DNA of 64,000 nt from Elusimicrobiota bacterium (GCA_028718185.1 JAQUMH010000002.1:237332-301331), one strand, 5' to 3'; numbered from the stretch's first letter, positions 1 to 9,018 are shown. Numbers and translations are program-made. The notes: generated by a model from the letters alone, not told the origin.

Positions 1-501
1 ATAAGAACCCTTTGTAAACTCTATATGAATATTCTCCACGTTATAAGATTGCCTGAATATTGGCTTATCTTTTGCTATACAATTCCATTCATTTTGGTCT
101 GAAGAACTGAATACAGATACAGACTTTAAAAATCCGCTGGCTGGTGTTATAATAGCAATTGAATCGATTTGTTCAGATATACCGGTTTTTGAAATAAGTT
201 CTGTACTATTCTCATTTACCGTAACTTTATAATCGCGTAATGGCTGTTCAGTCTCCTCTATTCTGGCTGGTATGCTAATAGAATAAGGGACCTCGCCTCC
301 GACAGCATCATAAATTCTTATATCTTCAAGATTTTCTCTTGAAACATTTATAGTTTCAAATGGTATTTTTACCGATACTAATCCTATATTTTCAATGTTG
401 ATATTTTTGAAATATTGCCAATCAACCGGAACTTCAATCGCACCTCCATAAACAGTGAATCCGAAAAATATAAAAACAATACAAAATACTTTTTTAAACA
501 T
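1..501 (-). CDS. DUF3999-like exported protein, 3' end cut by window edge
   Basis: The reading frame opens with ATG at 501 and runs open for 167 codons off the left edge. The first 19 residues (MFKKVFCIVFIFFGFTVYG) have a basic start and a hydrophobic core, so they look like a signal peptide. The next part is beta-rich, with a pattern of the kind 'LEDIRIYDAVGGEVPYSI' that resembles the N-terminal region of DUF3999 proteins. The start codon overlaps the stop of the DUF2339 gene upstream by 8 nt, so the two are translationally coupled; DUF2339 and DUF3999 genes are known to be adjacent in other bacteria. The likely location is the periplasm or outer face of the inner membrane. The biochemical function of the family is unknown. 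The DUF3999 assignment rests on pattern and context only. Confidence 0.6.
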   Translation of the reverse strand, partial: MFKKVFCIVFIFFGFTVYGGAIEVPVDWQYFKNINIENIGLVSVKIPFETINVSRENLEDIRIYDAVGGEVPYSISIPARIEETEQPLRDYKVTVNENSTELISKTGISEQIDSIAIITPASGFLKSVSVFSSSDQNEWNCIAKDKPIFRQSYNVENIHIEFTKGSY

Positions 502-3500
502 TTTTAGAATCCTCCTTTACTTTTGGTGAAAGATATCGCTGGTAAAGAAATGATACAAGGGTAAGCGTGATTGCAAGACCAATAATCGAGCCTACTCTAT
601 ACAACTGACCCAAACGCCAAAGGTCATGTAAAAATACTTTAATAATCGTAACCGAAAAAAGACCCAAACTGCCGATTCGTGCAGCCTGGTTTTTCTTATT
701 GATACCAATAATAAGCATTACTAACGCAAAGATAGTCCAACCTAATGAATAAGTCATATCTCTTGCCAAATCACCGGAGAACTGGAAAGTTATGGTACTA
801 CCCGTACTAAAATAATCTGCAATTTCAATATTTAATAACAAAAATGCAAGTATGGTTCCTAATGAATTTAAAACAGGTGTCATTTTATATTCCATTATCT
901 GGTCACCTAATTTATAAATAAATCTCGCGCCAACAAATAGACATAAAGTAACAATACCATAAGCATATAAATACCAATTGAAAATTTGCAATATTTCCCG
1001 TGGATGATATAAAAAAACAGATTTATTTAATGCTAATCTAACAAAAGCAATTATCAATAATCCTACACCCCAGATTTTAAGACCCTGGTGCGGAATGCGT
1101 CGCAAAAGCCATAAAAGTGCTATCCCTTCCAAAGCCCAACCAATTGTTATCCATTGTTTTTCAAATTGTAAAGGGAAAATCAGTGTAATAAAAAATAGCG
1201 ATACTCCTGCAAATAGAGCTAATTGTGACATACGGATAGGATTTTCTAAAGGAGTATATTTTATTATATAAAATAAACATAAAAGTGACAGAACGGCGAA
1301 TATGGCAGGTAATATTCCTATATATTCAGTTCCCATAGAAAGCGTGATAACTTTATGTATTAGATAAAATTGGAGCGGACCAACAAATGCAGATACAGCC
1401 CACGGGATTATTCTATCGCTCATTTGTCTCATAAAGATGAAAGGAAAAGCTGTAAAAATACAGTAAAATGTAAAATACCATATCAAAGCAACTGTTGGAT
1501 TCTGCGGATTAAAATACAAAGTATGCCATATATATTGAACCATTACAGTGCACAACATAGCAATTACACCTACAGATTCAGTATCACGATATCTTACTAA
1601 CCCTAAAAGTAAAATAATAAGCAGAACAACTAAACCAAATATAGGAGAAGGATTATATATTTTAAGATGGGTTATCGCTATAGATACCAAAACAAACGGG
1701 AGAATTGCTGATAGCGAAGAGAGTTGAGCAATTTGCTCAGGTTTTATTTCCCATAATGACTTATTTTCTTTTTCTTCCTGTTTAATTGGTTTCTTTCGGG
1801 CTATGTATAAACCCCATGCAAAAAAAGCAAGTATAAAAAATGTTACCAATACCAGCCACTCCGAAATATTGGATATATCCTGCAATTTAGAAGTCCAGAT
1901 TCCGAGTGCAACCATTGTTAATATCAATACTATACCACTAACCCATGCTATTGCCATAATCATAGCAGACATAACTGCAACTGCACTTATTAAAAAAACA
2001 AATGGCCATATGATTATTGAAGTCACCGGTTCTTTAATCAATGGGAACATTACAAGAATCAACATCAGTGACGGAAACAAATAACACCATTTAGGCATTG
2101 AAGTCGTTGGTCGTATTTTTTGTAAAACAATCGGTAAAAGAGAATGTAGTACTGCAAAAATTAAATAGAATGCTAAACCCCACGGTAAAAGCGTTAATGT
2201 AAGATATCTATTAGTCCAAACTAAAAGAATTATAAAAGAAAAAATACTGGCATAAAGATGTGTAGGACGAAAGTCATCACGGCAAACTGCAAGATAACTA
2301 ATGCCTAACTGAAGCAAAAACAGAAAAGAAAGAACCAAACCGGGACGAGTTCCCAATTCCTGAAAAGACAATAGATACATAGCAAATACCATGGATAATA
2401 ACGGGACGAATGATGCCGGTAAATTTATCCATTTATCTTCTCTTCTAATTTTTTCGGATATTTTAAAAGCAATGATGAAAAGTGCTGAAAATAAAAGAAA
2501 AACTGTAATACCTGTGTTGACTTTGTAAGAATTGAAAAACTTTACAACCCATCCCGTTTCTATAATGAGAGTCCCTACAGCTGCCATGCTTACTAAAAAT
2601 CCCCACCTTTTTTGCAAAGCAACTGCAATTAAACCGACATCAAGAATGGTAATATAAGTAAACAAACCTAAGGGTCTATCTATACCTGTAGATAGAAGCG
2701 GCGGAGTAAGAAAACCACCTATCATCCCTAATATTGCAACATATTGTGAATCTAATCTAACCGCCAAAAGAAACGAAGTGATAGTAACTAAAATCATCAG
2801 TAAGAAAGACACACCTGAAGAAATAAAATGATAATAAGTGCAAGCCGCAAAAATATCAGCATATAGAACTGCAACACCGCTGGCACATAAAGCCTGTACA
2901 GTTACAGAATATCCTTTCTTCCTAAGTAGTAACCCACTGACAATACAACATATTCCAAAAATGAAGCTTATCATAACCCGTACAAGCGGACTAATTAAAT
3001 TATGTTCTATTGAATATTTTACAAAAAATGATATACCAAGAAAAAAAGCAAAACCTCCAAGCCATGCAAACAATTTTATACCCATGAATTTTTCCCAATC
3101 TATCTTTGGGATAGATAATGATTGAACAGCAGTTTCAGGATGAATTATTGGGATATCTTCTTTTTCTTCAAGAGGAGTGTTTGTCGGAGTACCACAGTTC
3201 ATACAATGAAGTGCATCTACACTATTCATGCTTCCGCATTTTAGACATGGGATACTTTCTGTTTCAGTATTTAATCCTATGGATCCTTCCGGAATAGCGA
3301 TATAATCAGGTATGGCTACTTTTTCTTCCCCATCCATGAACGGTTTATTTACATCCTGAGGGTTGAGTTTATTCCATAATAAAATAACCGTACTACGTAA
3401 TTCTTTAATATTTTTTTCTAATAATTCAATTTTAGTTAAAGCCTCGCGGGCATTTGTTGAAGAAGTACTTATAGTAATAATAAGCCAAATTATAACACCT

Positions 3501-3526
3501 ATAACTATTATAATTATTAATGGCAT
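494..3526 (-). CDS. DUF2339 polytopic membrane protein
   Basis: This is a 1010-residue protein. It has an N-terminal membrane anchor (residues 1-20), a short coiled-coil-like stretch (about 25-55), a zinc ribbon with two CxxC pairs (CLKCG and CMNCG, about residues 95-112), and then more than twenty closely spaced hydrophobic helices to the C-terminus, which ends in a short basic tail. Size and layout match DUF2339 (predicted membrane protein) families, which are often followed by DUF3999, as here. The start has a good ribosome binding site (GGAGG, 6 nt upstream). A role in envelope biogenesis is often guessed for the family but is not shown by the sequence. Confidence 0.8.
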   Translation of the reverse strand: MPLIIIIVIGVIIWLIITISTSSTNAREALTKIELLEKNIKELRSTVILLWNKLNPQDVNKPFMDGEEKVAIPDYIAIPEGSIGLNTETESIPCLKCGSMNSVDALHCMNCGTPTNTPLEEKEDIPIIHPETAVQSLSIPKIDWEKFMGIKLFAWLGGFAFFLGISFFVKYSIEHNLISPLVRVMISFIFGICCIVSGLLLRKKGYSVTVQALCASGVAVLYADIFAACTYYHFISSGVSFLLMILVTITSFLLAVRLDSQYVAILGMIGGFLTPPLLSTGIDRPLGLFTYITILDVGLIAVALQKRWGFLVSMAAVGTLIIETGWVVKFFNSYKVNTGITVFLLFSALFIIAFKISEKIRREDKWINLPASFVPLLSMVFAMYLLSFQELGTRPGLVLSFLFLLQLGISYLAVCRDDFRPTHLYASIFSFIILLVWTNRYLTLTLLPWGLAFYLIFAVLHSLLPIVLQKIRPTTSMPKWCYLFPSLMLILVMFPLIKEPVTSIIIWPFVFLISAVAVMSAMIMAIAWVSGIVLILTMVALGIWTSKLQDISNISEWLVLVTFFILAFFAWGLYIARKKPIKQEEKENKSLWEIKPEQIAQLSSLSAILPFVLVSIAITHLKIYNPSPIFGLVVLLIILLLGLVRYRDTESVGVIAMLCTVMVQYIWHTLYFNPQNPTVALIWYFTFYCIFTAFPFIFMRQMSDRIIPWAVSAFVGPLQFYLIHKVITLSMGTEYIGILPAIFAVLSLLCLFYIIKYTPLENPIRMSQLALFAGVSLFFITLIFPLQFEKQWITIGWALEGIALLWLLRRIPHQGLKIWGVGLLIIAFVRLALNKSVFLYHPREILQIFNWYLYAYGIVTLCLFVGARFIYKLGDQIMEYKMTPVLNSLGTILAFLLLNIEIADYFSTGSTITFQFSGDLARDMTYSLGWTIFALVMLIIGINKKNQAARIGSLGLFSVTIIKVFLHDLWRLGQLYRVGSIIGLAITLTLVSFLYQRYLSPKVKEDSKNV

Positions 3527-3592
3527 ATATCCTCCTTCCTAAAAAATCATTCTATACTTAATTGAAATGTGAAAATAAACTTACACTGTCAC

Positions 3593-3607
3593 AACCAGAA
3601 CCGTCCC
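3593..3607. repeat. 15-bp direct repeat, left copy
   Basis: AACCAGAACCGTCCC occurs here and, in the same orientation, at 5034-5048. Each copy lies just beyond the stop codon of a minus-strand gene (translin here, nadB there). The two copies bracket a 1.4-kb block holding the translin gene and an AT-rich orphan gene. Confidence 0.75.
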
Positions 3608-3615
3608 CGTTTATG

Positions 3616-4191
3616 TCAAACAGGTCTTCTTGTTGCTTTTTCGTAATCTATTTGTTCTATTCTTCCTAAATTATGTTTTGCCTGGTCATATTTAGTACGC
3701 AAATAACCGGTCATGTCAAATTCAATTAACTCTGCCATAATATCATTGATAATTTTTTTCATTTTGGGTACTTCGTCCAAATTACCGGCAGCAGCTTCGT
3801 TAACAGCCCTGCGTACCAGTTCGCCGGTTAAATCACAAAGTCCTCCCAGATAAGAACCATAGTTTAAATTAATTTCCTTAATCCTGTCTATTTTCTTATT
3901 CACCATAACAAAATAAAACATTTTCGCTTCCACGTACTCTTCAACAGCAGCCCTGTAACTGCCTTCTTCTGAAATCCGTTCAAAACCGAATTTCTTTTCC
4001 AGTTGCCGCAGAACCTGTTCTATCTCAAGAAGTTTCTTTTTTGCTTCGCCGGTTTCCCCGCGATGCAGGGTAAAAATTATTCTCTTGGCATTATGTAGCG
4101 TATCATTAGATATGCCGATAATTTGCATTCTTTCATTTGACGCCTTCCGGTGGTCTTCTTTTAATTTCTGAAAAAATTTTTCATTAATCAT
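3616..4191 (-). CDS. translin family protein
   Basis: This 191-residue, almost entirely helical protein has the hallmarks of translin: 'AKRIIFTLHR' near residue 40, 'EYVEAKMFYF' near residue 90, 'YLGGLCDLTGELVRRA' near 118, and 'DMTGYLRTKYDQAKHNLGR' near 160. Eukaryotic translin and its partner TRAX bind single-stranded RNA/DNA and process small RNAs as ring oligomers; archaeal homologues are well known and bacterial ones are less common. TRAX-type catalytic acidic residues may be represented by EYVEA and the E of DLTGE, but I cannot decide whether it is a nuclease. A GGAGGG ribosome binding site precedes the ATG. It stands alone, upstream of the DUF2339 gene on the same strand. Confidence 0.75.
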   Translation of the reverse strand: MINEKFFQKLKEDHRKASNERMQIIGISNDTLHNAKRIIFTLHRGETGEAKKKLLEIEQVLRQLEKKFGFERISEEGSYRAAVEEYVEAKMFYFVMVNKKIDRIKEINLNYGSYLGGLCDLTGELVRRAVNEAAAGNLDEVPKMKKIINDIMAELIEFDMTGYLRTKYDQAKHNLGRIEQIDYEKATRRPV

Positions 4192-4297
4192 ATTTAGTTT
4201 CCCTCCAAAACATTACTGTAACAATCACCCTTGGCAACTATGTATCATAAGTGAACCATTTAAACTCCATTGTCCCCTTCTCCCTCTTTATTATCAT

Positions 4298-4840
4298 TTA
4301 TTGATATTTTTTTGTAAAAATAAAATATCTAATTTCTAGTCCAAGTATTAATGAAAACAAAAATGTCTGAAGTACACGCCCATATCTCGCAATTTCATAT
4401 TCATAACCATATTCAGATATTTGTATAGGCAATTTTACTGTATAAATTAGAACTTGTAGTAACAATAAAACTAAACAACAAAAAGTAATTAACTTATATC
4501 CTGAACCACTAAGATACCATAACCTTTTGTATATTCCTAATCCTGATAGTTCACTAAAATGCTTATCGTGTTTTTGTCTTATTTTTGTTATTTTAATTAC
4601 AGTCCCTTTTAAGTCGTTTCTAGTAAGGAACAAAGATATTGTTACTCCAACTAAAATATCAATTAAAACCAAAAATATAAAATGATACGAATTAACTATT
4701 AAACAATTAACAGAAAAACTTATTACGATTTCAAATATTAATATTACTAAAATACTTATTATAAAAAATAGAGAATATTTTGGTTTTGTTAAAACAGTAG
4801 GCAAATCTTGTTTATCTATATCATATCCATAGATATTCAT
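4298..4840 (-). CDS. orphan membrane protein
   Basis: This 180-residue protein has four hydrophobic segments (about residues 25-48, 50-72, 118-138 and 158-174) and a basic loop 'KGTVIKITKIRQKHDKH' between the second and third. I do not recognise the family. The gene is clearly more AT-rich than its neighbours and has no good ribosome binding site. It sits with the translin gene inside a block flanked by 15-bp direct repeats, so recent acquisition is possible. It could also be a decaying gene, although the frame is intact. Confidence 0.55.
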   Translation of the reverse strand: MNIYGYDIDKQDLPTVLTKPKYSLFFIISILVILIFEIVISFSVNCLIVNSYHFIFLVLIDILVGVTISLFLTRNDLKGTVIKITKIRQKHDKHFSELSGLGIYKRLWYLSGSGYKLITFCCLVLLLLQVLIYTVKLPIQISEYGYEYEIARYGRVLQTFLFSLILGLEIRYFIFTKKYQ

Positions 4841-5053
4841 AATATTCTATAGCCTTTAGAAACCAGTTGAACCGTCTAATAGTTTTAATACTCAAGACTT
4901 GAGAAGATAAGCTGGCAAAAATAAAAAGTAAAGGGGTCAGGCCTTGAATTGTGAATTACCCACTCTTTTTTATTTACTATTTCGCTTATTGTCATAATTG
5001 TATTAAATAACACAATCAAACTTATTGCATAAAAACCAGAACCGTCCCTGATT
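4841..5053. other. spacer with dispersed-repeat remnant
   Basis: The spacer holds no gene. At 4932-4957 it contains the words GGGGTCAGGCCTTGAATTG and TGAATT, which resemble short sequences scattered in many bacterial genomes near REP-associated (Y1-type) transposases; that link is from memory. The right copy of the 15-bp direct repeat, at 5034-5048, ends the spacer next to the nadB stop codon. Confidence 0.5.
5034..5048. repeat. 15-bp direct repeat, right copy
   Basis: This is an exact copy of the repeat at 3593-3607, in the same orientation and 1441 bp away. It lies immediately downstream of the nadB stop codon. Confidence 0.75.
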
Positions 5054-6598
5054 TTACAAAACTGTGTCTCTTGGATTTGAAAGTTTTTTTGGATAATCTA
5101 TGTTGTAATGTAGACCACGTGATTCTTTGCGGGCAATTGCTGACTTTATTATGAGTTCTGAAACTATTGCTATGTTTCTTAGTTCAATTAAATCCTGAGT
5201 GATGATAAAATCCCAATAGTATTGGTTTATTTCCTTTTTTAGGTTCTCTATTCTGGCAAGTGCACGTTCTAACCGCTTGTTTGAACGAACGATGCCGACA
5301 TAGTTCCACATAAGCCGTCTTATTTCATCCCAGTTATGAGAAATAACTATCGCTTCATCCGAATGTGTGGCATGCCCTATTTTCCACGGTTCTACTTTCG
5401 GAAAATTATGATTGTTTTTTCCCACACAGCTTTCTTCAATAATTTTTTTTGCTGCTTGATAAGAAAAAACTATTCCTTCTAAAAGCGAGTTTGAGGCAAG
5501 ACGGTTTGCACCGTGCAATCCCGTGCAGGCGACTTCACCTATAGCATATAGTCCGGGGATATTCGTTCTTCCATGAATATCTGTTACAATTCCGCCACAC
5601 ATGTAATGAGCTGCCGGGACAACAGGTATAGGTCTTTTTGTAATATCAATGCCGAAAGAAAGACACTTTTTATAAATACTAGGAAATCTTTTTCTGATAA
5701 AATTAGCAGGTTTGAAAGAAATATCCAAATAGGCGCAGTCAGCACCGGATTTTTTTAATTCGGAGTCAATTGACCTTGCAACTATATCACGTAGAGCAAG
5801 CTCTTTTTTGGCATGATACTTCTCCATAAAGCGGTTGCCTTTTGAATCAATCAAAATGGCACCTTCACCACGGAGTGCCTCGGATATCAGGAAAGATTTT
5901 GCTTCAGGATGATAAAGACAGGTAGGGTGGAACTGCATGAATTCAAGGTTTGACACTTTACATCCGATACGATAAGCCATAGCAATACCGTCACCGGTAG
6001 CGACATCAGGATTAGAGGTATAAAGATAAACTTTGCCTGTACCGCCTGTCGCTAAAATTGTCGTTCTCGCTAAAAACGTTTCAACTTTACCTTTGTTCTT
6101 ATTTAAAATATATGCACCCCAGCATTTGTTGTTTTTTTTGATTAAATTAACTGCTGCATAATTCTCAAATATTTTTATGTTTTTTCCTTTTTTAACTTTA
6201 TTAACAATTGCTGTTTCAATTACTTTTCCCGTGTTATCACCGGAATGTAAAACCCTCCTTCTTGAATGCCCACCTTCCAGCCCGGTATCTTTATCAAATT
6301 TTACACCCCACTTTCTTAATTCTTCAACGCGGTCCGGTGCTTGTTTTACAACTAATTCAACAACTTTTTCATTACAAAGCCCGTCACCAGAAGAAAGTGT
6401 ATCATCTATATGTTTTTGAAAAGAATCATTTTTTTGGCAGACAGAAGCAATTCCGCCCTGTGCTTCAATTGTATTTGACTCAAATATAAGTCTTTTTGTA
6501 ACAATAAATACTGAGCCGTATTTTGAAAGCCGGAGCGCAAGTGAAAGTCCGGCGATTCCCGAACCAATAATTAGAAAATCTGATTTATGTTCCGTCAT
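5054..6598 (-). CDS. nadB: L-aspartate oxidase
   Basis: NadB is a flavoenzyme that oxidises L-aspartate to iminoaspartate, the first step of de novo NAD synthesis; NadA then makes quinolinate. The protein has 514 residues. The FAD-binding GSGIAG is at residues 12-17, EAQGG at 45-49, RRVLHSGDNTGK at 114-125, LATGGTGK at 182-189, and the substrate-side EFMQFHPT and RGEGAILI near 219-250. The late FAD motif 'GLHGANRLASNSLLEG' near 365 favours aspartate oxidase over succinate dehydrogenase flavoprotein. nadA lies about 9 kb away (15346-16248), not in the same operon, and nadC is not in the window. A TATAAT box ends 7 nt before the ATG and there is no Shine-Dalgarno sequence, so the message may be leaderless. 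Confidence 0.93.
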   Translation of the reverse strand: MTEHKSDFLIIGSGIAGLSLALRLSKYGSVFIVTKRLIFESNTIEAQGGIASVCQKNDSFQKHIDDTLSSGDGLCNEKVVELVVKQAPDRVEELRKWGVKFDKDTGLEGGHSRRRVLHSGDNTGKVIETAIVNKVKKGKNIKIFENYAAVNLIKKNNKCWGAYILNKNKGKVETFLARTTILATGGTGKVYLYTSNPDVATGDGIAMAYRIGCKVSNLEFMQFHPTCLYHPEAKSFLISEALRGEGAILIDSKGNRFMEKYHAKKELALRDIVARSIDSELKKSGADCAYLDISFKPANFIRKRFPSIYKKCLSFGIDITKRPIPVVPAAHYMCGGIVTDIHGRTNIPGLYAIGEVACTGLHGANRLASNSLLEGIVFSYQAAKKIIEESCVGKNNHNFPKVEPWKIGHATHSDEAIVISHNWDEIRRLMWNYVGIVRSNKRLERALARIENLKKEINQYYWDFIITQDLIELRNIAIVSELIIKSAIARKESRGLHYNIDYPKKLSNPRDTVL

Positions 6599-6605
6599 AG
6601 TTTTG

Positions 6606-6634
6606 ATTATATAAAATTAGTGAAGGAAAAACAA
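6606..6634 (-). promoter_or_regulatory. nadB promoter, possibly leaderless
   Basis: On the minus strand TTGTTT (6634-6629), a 17-bp spacer and TATAAT (6611-6606) stand in front of nadB. Only 7 nt separate the -10 box from the ATG, so transcription would start at or next to the start codon. Confidence 0.55.
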
Positions 6635-6652
6635 GGTAAGAAGATAGAAAAC

Positions 6653-6705
6653 AAGTTAGGCACGCCAAGGGCGTGCTACTACAATTGTGACACAGCCTAA
6701 GGCGG
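6653..6705. repeat. CTACAA-type hairpin repeat (family M)
   Basis: The element starts CAAGTTAGGC and contains the stem-loop GCACGCC-AAG-GGCGTGC followed by TACTACAA. It is a shortened member of the modular family seen best at 22321-22520. Confidence 0.6.
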
Positions 6706-6709
6706 ACGT

Positions 6710-6743
6710 AAAAAAACATAATGTTATGACATTATGTTTTTTT
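6710..6743 (-). terminator. intrinsic terminator of the sugar operon, probably bidirectional
   Basis: This is a perfect 14-bp stem (AAAAAAACATAATG pairing with CATTATGTTTTTTT) with a 6-nt loop, 22 bp beyond the stop of the dehydrogenase gene. Read on the minus strand it gives a hairpin ending in a run of seven U. It also gives a U run on the plus strand, but nadB starts on the other side and points away, so only the minus-strand use is needed. Confidence 0.75.
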
Positions 6744-6765
6744 GCCTGCGGATTTCCTGCTATAT

Positions 6766-7797
6766 CTACATATTTATTATGGCTTTCATTACTCCATCTG
6801 CGTATTTTTCAACCAGTTCAAACGATTTATTAATGTCGTCCAGTTTGAAATTATGGGTTATCATATCTTTAACAACAATTTTTCCGGATTTTACTGCTTG
6901 GATTGCTTTTTTATATTGATTTTTAAACCTGCGGACTAATTTAATAACCACTTCTTTCCGTCTTGCAATATGCCCTTCAATAGATATATAATCCTCTTTA
7001 GGAATACCTATCCATATTACTTTGCCACCTATCCTGACAATTTCTATAGACTGCCGAAATGTATCTGCAGCACCAGTCGCTTCAAAAACTATATCTACCC
7101 CGCGATTCTTGGTCAATTCTTTTATTACTTCAACAGGGTTTTTTTGTGATGCGTTTATTGCAACAACATTTTTATATTTTCTTGCAAAATTGAGCCGTTC
7201 TTCAATTAAATCAGTAATAAATATATTTTGGACACCCGCTGCCACTACTGATTTTAAAGTAGTTAATCCTACGGGACCACAACCAAGTACAGCTACGCTA
7301 TCAGTTTTTTTCAATTCTGACAATTCTACAGCATACATTCCTACTGATAATGTTTCTATCAATGCACCTTCGGCAAAACTCATTGAACCCGGTATAGGAA
7401 AGAGAAGCTCGGCAGGATACGCAAGATATTCACGATATGCACCACTAACCGGCGGAGTGCCTAAAAACAATATATCAGGACAGATGTTATAACGTCCTGA
7501 TTTACAATATTCACATTTACCGCATGGAATGCCCGGCTCTACTGCTACCCGCATACCGGGAGTAATATTTTTTACATTCTTACCGACTTTAACAACCTCA
7601 CCTGATACTTCATGACCGAGTATATGCGGACCTTTAACAATCTGGTTGCCTATTTTACCGTGAAGATAATAATGTACATCTGACCCGCAAACACCGACTG
7701 ATTTAATCTTTACTAACGCTTCTTCCGGTTTGATACTTGGAACTTGGACATCTTCAATATTAATATTTTTTATACCCCGTAATATCGCGGCTTTTAT
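6766..7797 (-). CDS. zinc-dependent polyol/sugar dehydrogenase (sorbitol dehydrogenase-like), no canonical start codon
   Basis: This is a medium-chain dehydrogenase of about 343 residues, predicted to oxidise a polyol or sugar with NAD(P). Catalytic zinc ligands are C37 (VCGSDVHYY) and H62-E63 (LGHE). The structural zinc loop has C92, C95, C98 and C106 (PCGKCEYCKSGRYNIC). A Rossmann fold begins at 'LGCGPVGLTTL'. The 'CGSDVHYYLHG' motif is typical of sorbitol/xylitol dehydrogenases. The frame has no ATG, GTG or TTG between an in-frame stop (7825-7827) and M82. An ATA at 7795-7797 sits exactly where homologues have Met (xKAAILRG), with GGGGGT upstream; ATT at 7813-7815 is the other candidate. 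It is the last gene of the sugar operon. Confidence 0.8.
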   Translation of the reverse strand: MKAAILRGIKNINIEDVQVPSIKPEEALVKIKSVGVCGSDVHYYLHGKIGNQIVKGPHILGHEVSGEVVKVGKNVKNITPGMRVAVEPGIPCGKCEYCKSGRYNICPDILFLGTPPVSGAYREYLAYPAELLFPIPGSMSFAEGALIETLSVGMYAVELSELKKTDSVAVLGCGPVGLTTLKSVVAAGVQNIFITDLIEERLNFARKYKNVVAINASQKNPVEVIKELTKNRGVDIVFEATGAADTFRQSIEIVRIGGKVIWIGIPKEDYISIEGHIARRKEVVIKLVRRFKNQYKKAIQAVKSGKIVVKDMITHNFKLDDINKSFELVEKYADGVMKAIINM

Positions 7798-7821
7798 ATA
7801 ACCCCCTGTAACAATACAGAA

Positions 7822-7890
7822 CTGTCAAATCCCCCTCATCTTTCATCTTCTCCCCCGAGGGGAGAAGAAAGAATTTAAGGGAGCATATCA
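7822..7890. repeat. hairpin repeat with CTTCTCCCC/GGGGAGAAG arms (family L)
   Basis: CTTCTCCCC-CGA-GGGGAGAAG forms a perfect 9-bp stem within a looser outer dyad (CCCT...AGGG). It fills the spacer between the isomerase and the dehydrogenase and lies where the dehydrogenase start codon is lost. Confidence 0.6.
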
Positions 7891-7899
7891 CTTATATAA

Positions 7900-9018
7900 T
7901 TATCCGATTATATATTTTTTGACAACTTCTATGGTTTCTATGGCATCACCTGTTGATTGTGCTTTTTCGAGTTTATCTTTTATCGCGTAAATCATTAGCG
8001 ACTTTTTCATTATATTACCAAAAAATTCTCTGGATAGCAACATTGATTTTACCGCGTCAGTACGATACGTGAACTGGTCTTCTCCAATCCAGCCGTTATA
8101 ACCGGTATCAATTGCAGCATAACAAAAATCAGCTAATCGCCATATATCTCCTGTCCCTGCTATCCTATCTTCATCATTTGAATGGAGTTTAGCGTTATTC
8201 ACATGTAAATTAACTACAGGCACACCAAATCTTTTGGCAGCATAAAGCATAGATGCAGGTTCGACCGCATACATCTGTTCATGACCGTAGTCAATAGCAA
8301 CTCCCATATTGGTTTCGCCACATTCTTCGTTGACTTCTTTTGCAATTAATATTGCCAAATGTGTCGTAGGAACTACCATATTGCCTTCCCTTGGTTCGTG
8401 CAATTTAGCTTCTATACCAAACTTGAGACCTAATTCCTTAGTTTTCTTATTTATAGCAATACACCCTTCAATAAATCTATCTAATATAACACCATAATTC
8501 ACTTCAAAATTGTAGTCCCAACCGTCTGAACCGGGCCATAAAGCAACGCTCTTACAGCCAACCTCTTTTGCTATTTCCACACCTTGTAACGCAACTGCTA
8601 ATGCATCTTCGCGGATTGATTTGTTAACATTGGTGATACCACCCAGTTTCCATTTTGGGTCACCAAAAAGATTGGTATTCATATTTGTAGGTTCAACTTT
8701 ATTTTTTGCCAAGGATTCTTTTATTTTGTCAATCTTGCTTTTATCTTTCTTGTAGTTCTTATCAATAAAAAGCGCTTCGTGAAATTCTATTCCTTTGATT
8801 CCTGCTTTTGCAACCCGTTCAATCTGGGCAATGATACTCTCATCAAGACCGGGATTGTATCCGCCAGGTGCAAACCTATCGGCAAACCCACCGGCAGACC
8901 AGTGACCGGCAGCAAAATCTATTCCAAACTCATTGAAAAAACTGTCTAATTTCTTACCTTCCAGATACCCGGCATATTCTTTATCCAATTTTCCAAGACT
9001 GCTCTTTGTTAATTTCAT
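7900..9018 (-). CDS. sugar isomerase, xylose-isomerase-like TIM barrel
   Basis: This 372-residue protein belongs to the xylose isomerase-like/AP-endonuclease-2 TIM-barrel superfamily and should interconvert an aldose and a ketose using divalent metals. Likely metal ligands are the Glu in 'KFGIEAKLHEP' (about 205), the Asp in 'GVAIDYGHEQ' (about 245) and the His/Asp residues of 'NLHVNNAKLHSNDEDR' (about 272-287). The N-terminal 'GHWSAGGFADRFAPGG' is characteristic of L-rhamnose/xylose isomerase-like proteins. The substrate cannot be read from the sequence. The start has GGGAGGAG 5 nt upstream. It lies between the aldolase/epimerase and the polyol dehydrogenase genes, consistent with one pathway. 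Confidence 0.82.
   Translation of the reverse strand: MKLTKSSLGKLDKEYAGYLEGKKLDSFFNEFGIDFAAGHWSAGGFADRFAPGGYNPGLDESIIAQIERVAKAGIKGIEFHEALFIDKNYKKDKSKIDKIKESLAKNKVEPTNMNTNLFGDPKWKLGGITNVNKSIREDALAVALQGVEIAKEVGCKSVALWPGSDGWDYNFEVNYGVILDRFIEGCIAINKKTKELGLKFGIEAKLHEPREGNMVVPTTHLAILIAKEVNEECGETNMGVAIDYGHEQMYAVEPASMLYAAKRFGVPVVNLHVNNAKLHSNDEDRIAGTGDIWRLADFCYAAIDTGYNGWIGEDQFTYRTDAVKSMLLSREFFGNIMKKSLMIYAIKDKLEKAQSTGDAIETIEVVKKYIIG

Noticed and set aside
5054..6598. nadB as a succinate dehydrogenase or fumarate reductase flavoprotein
   Set aside because: Length (514) and the HGANRLASNSLLEG region fit aspartate oxidase, nadA is in the same window, and no iron-sulfur or membrane subunit genes are adjacent.
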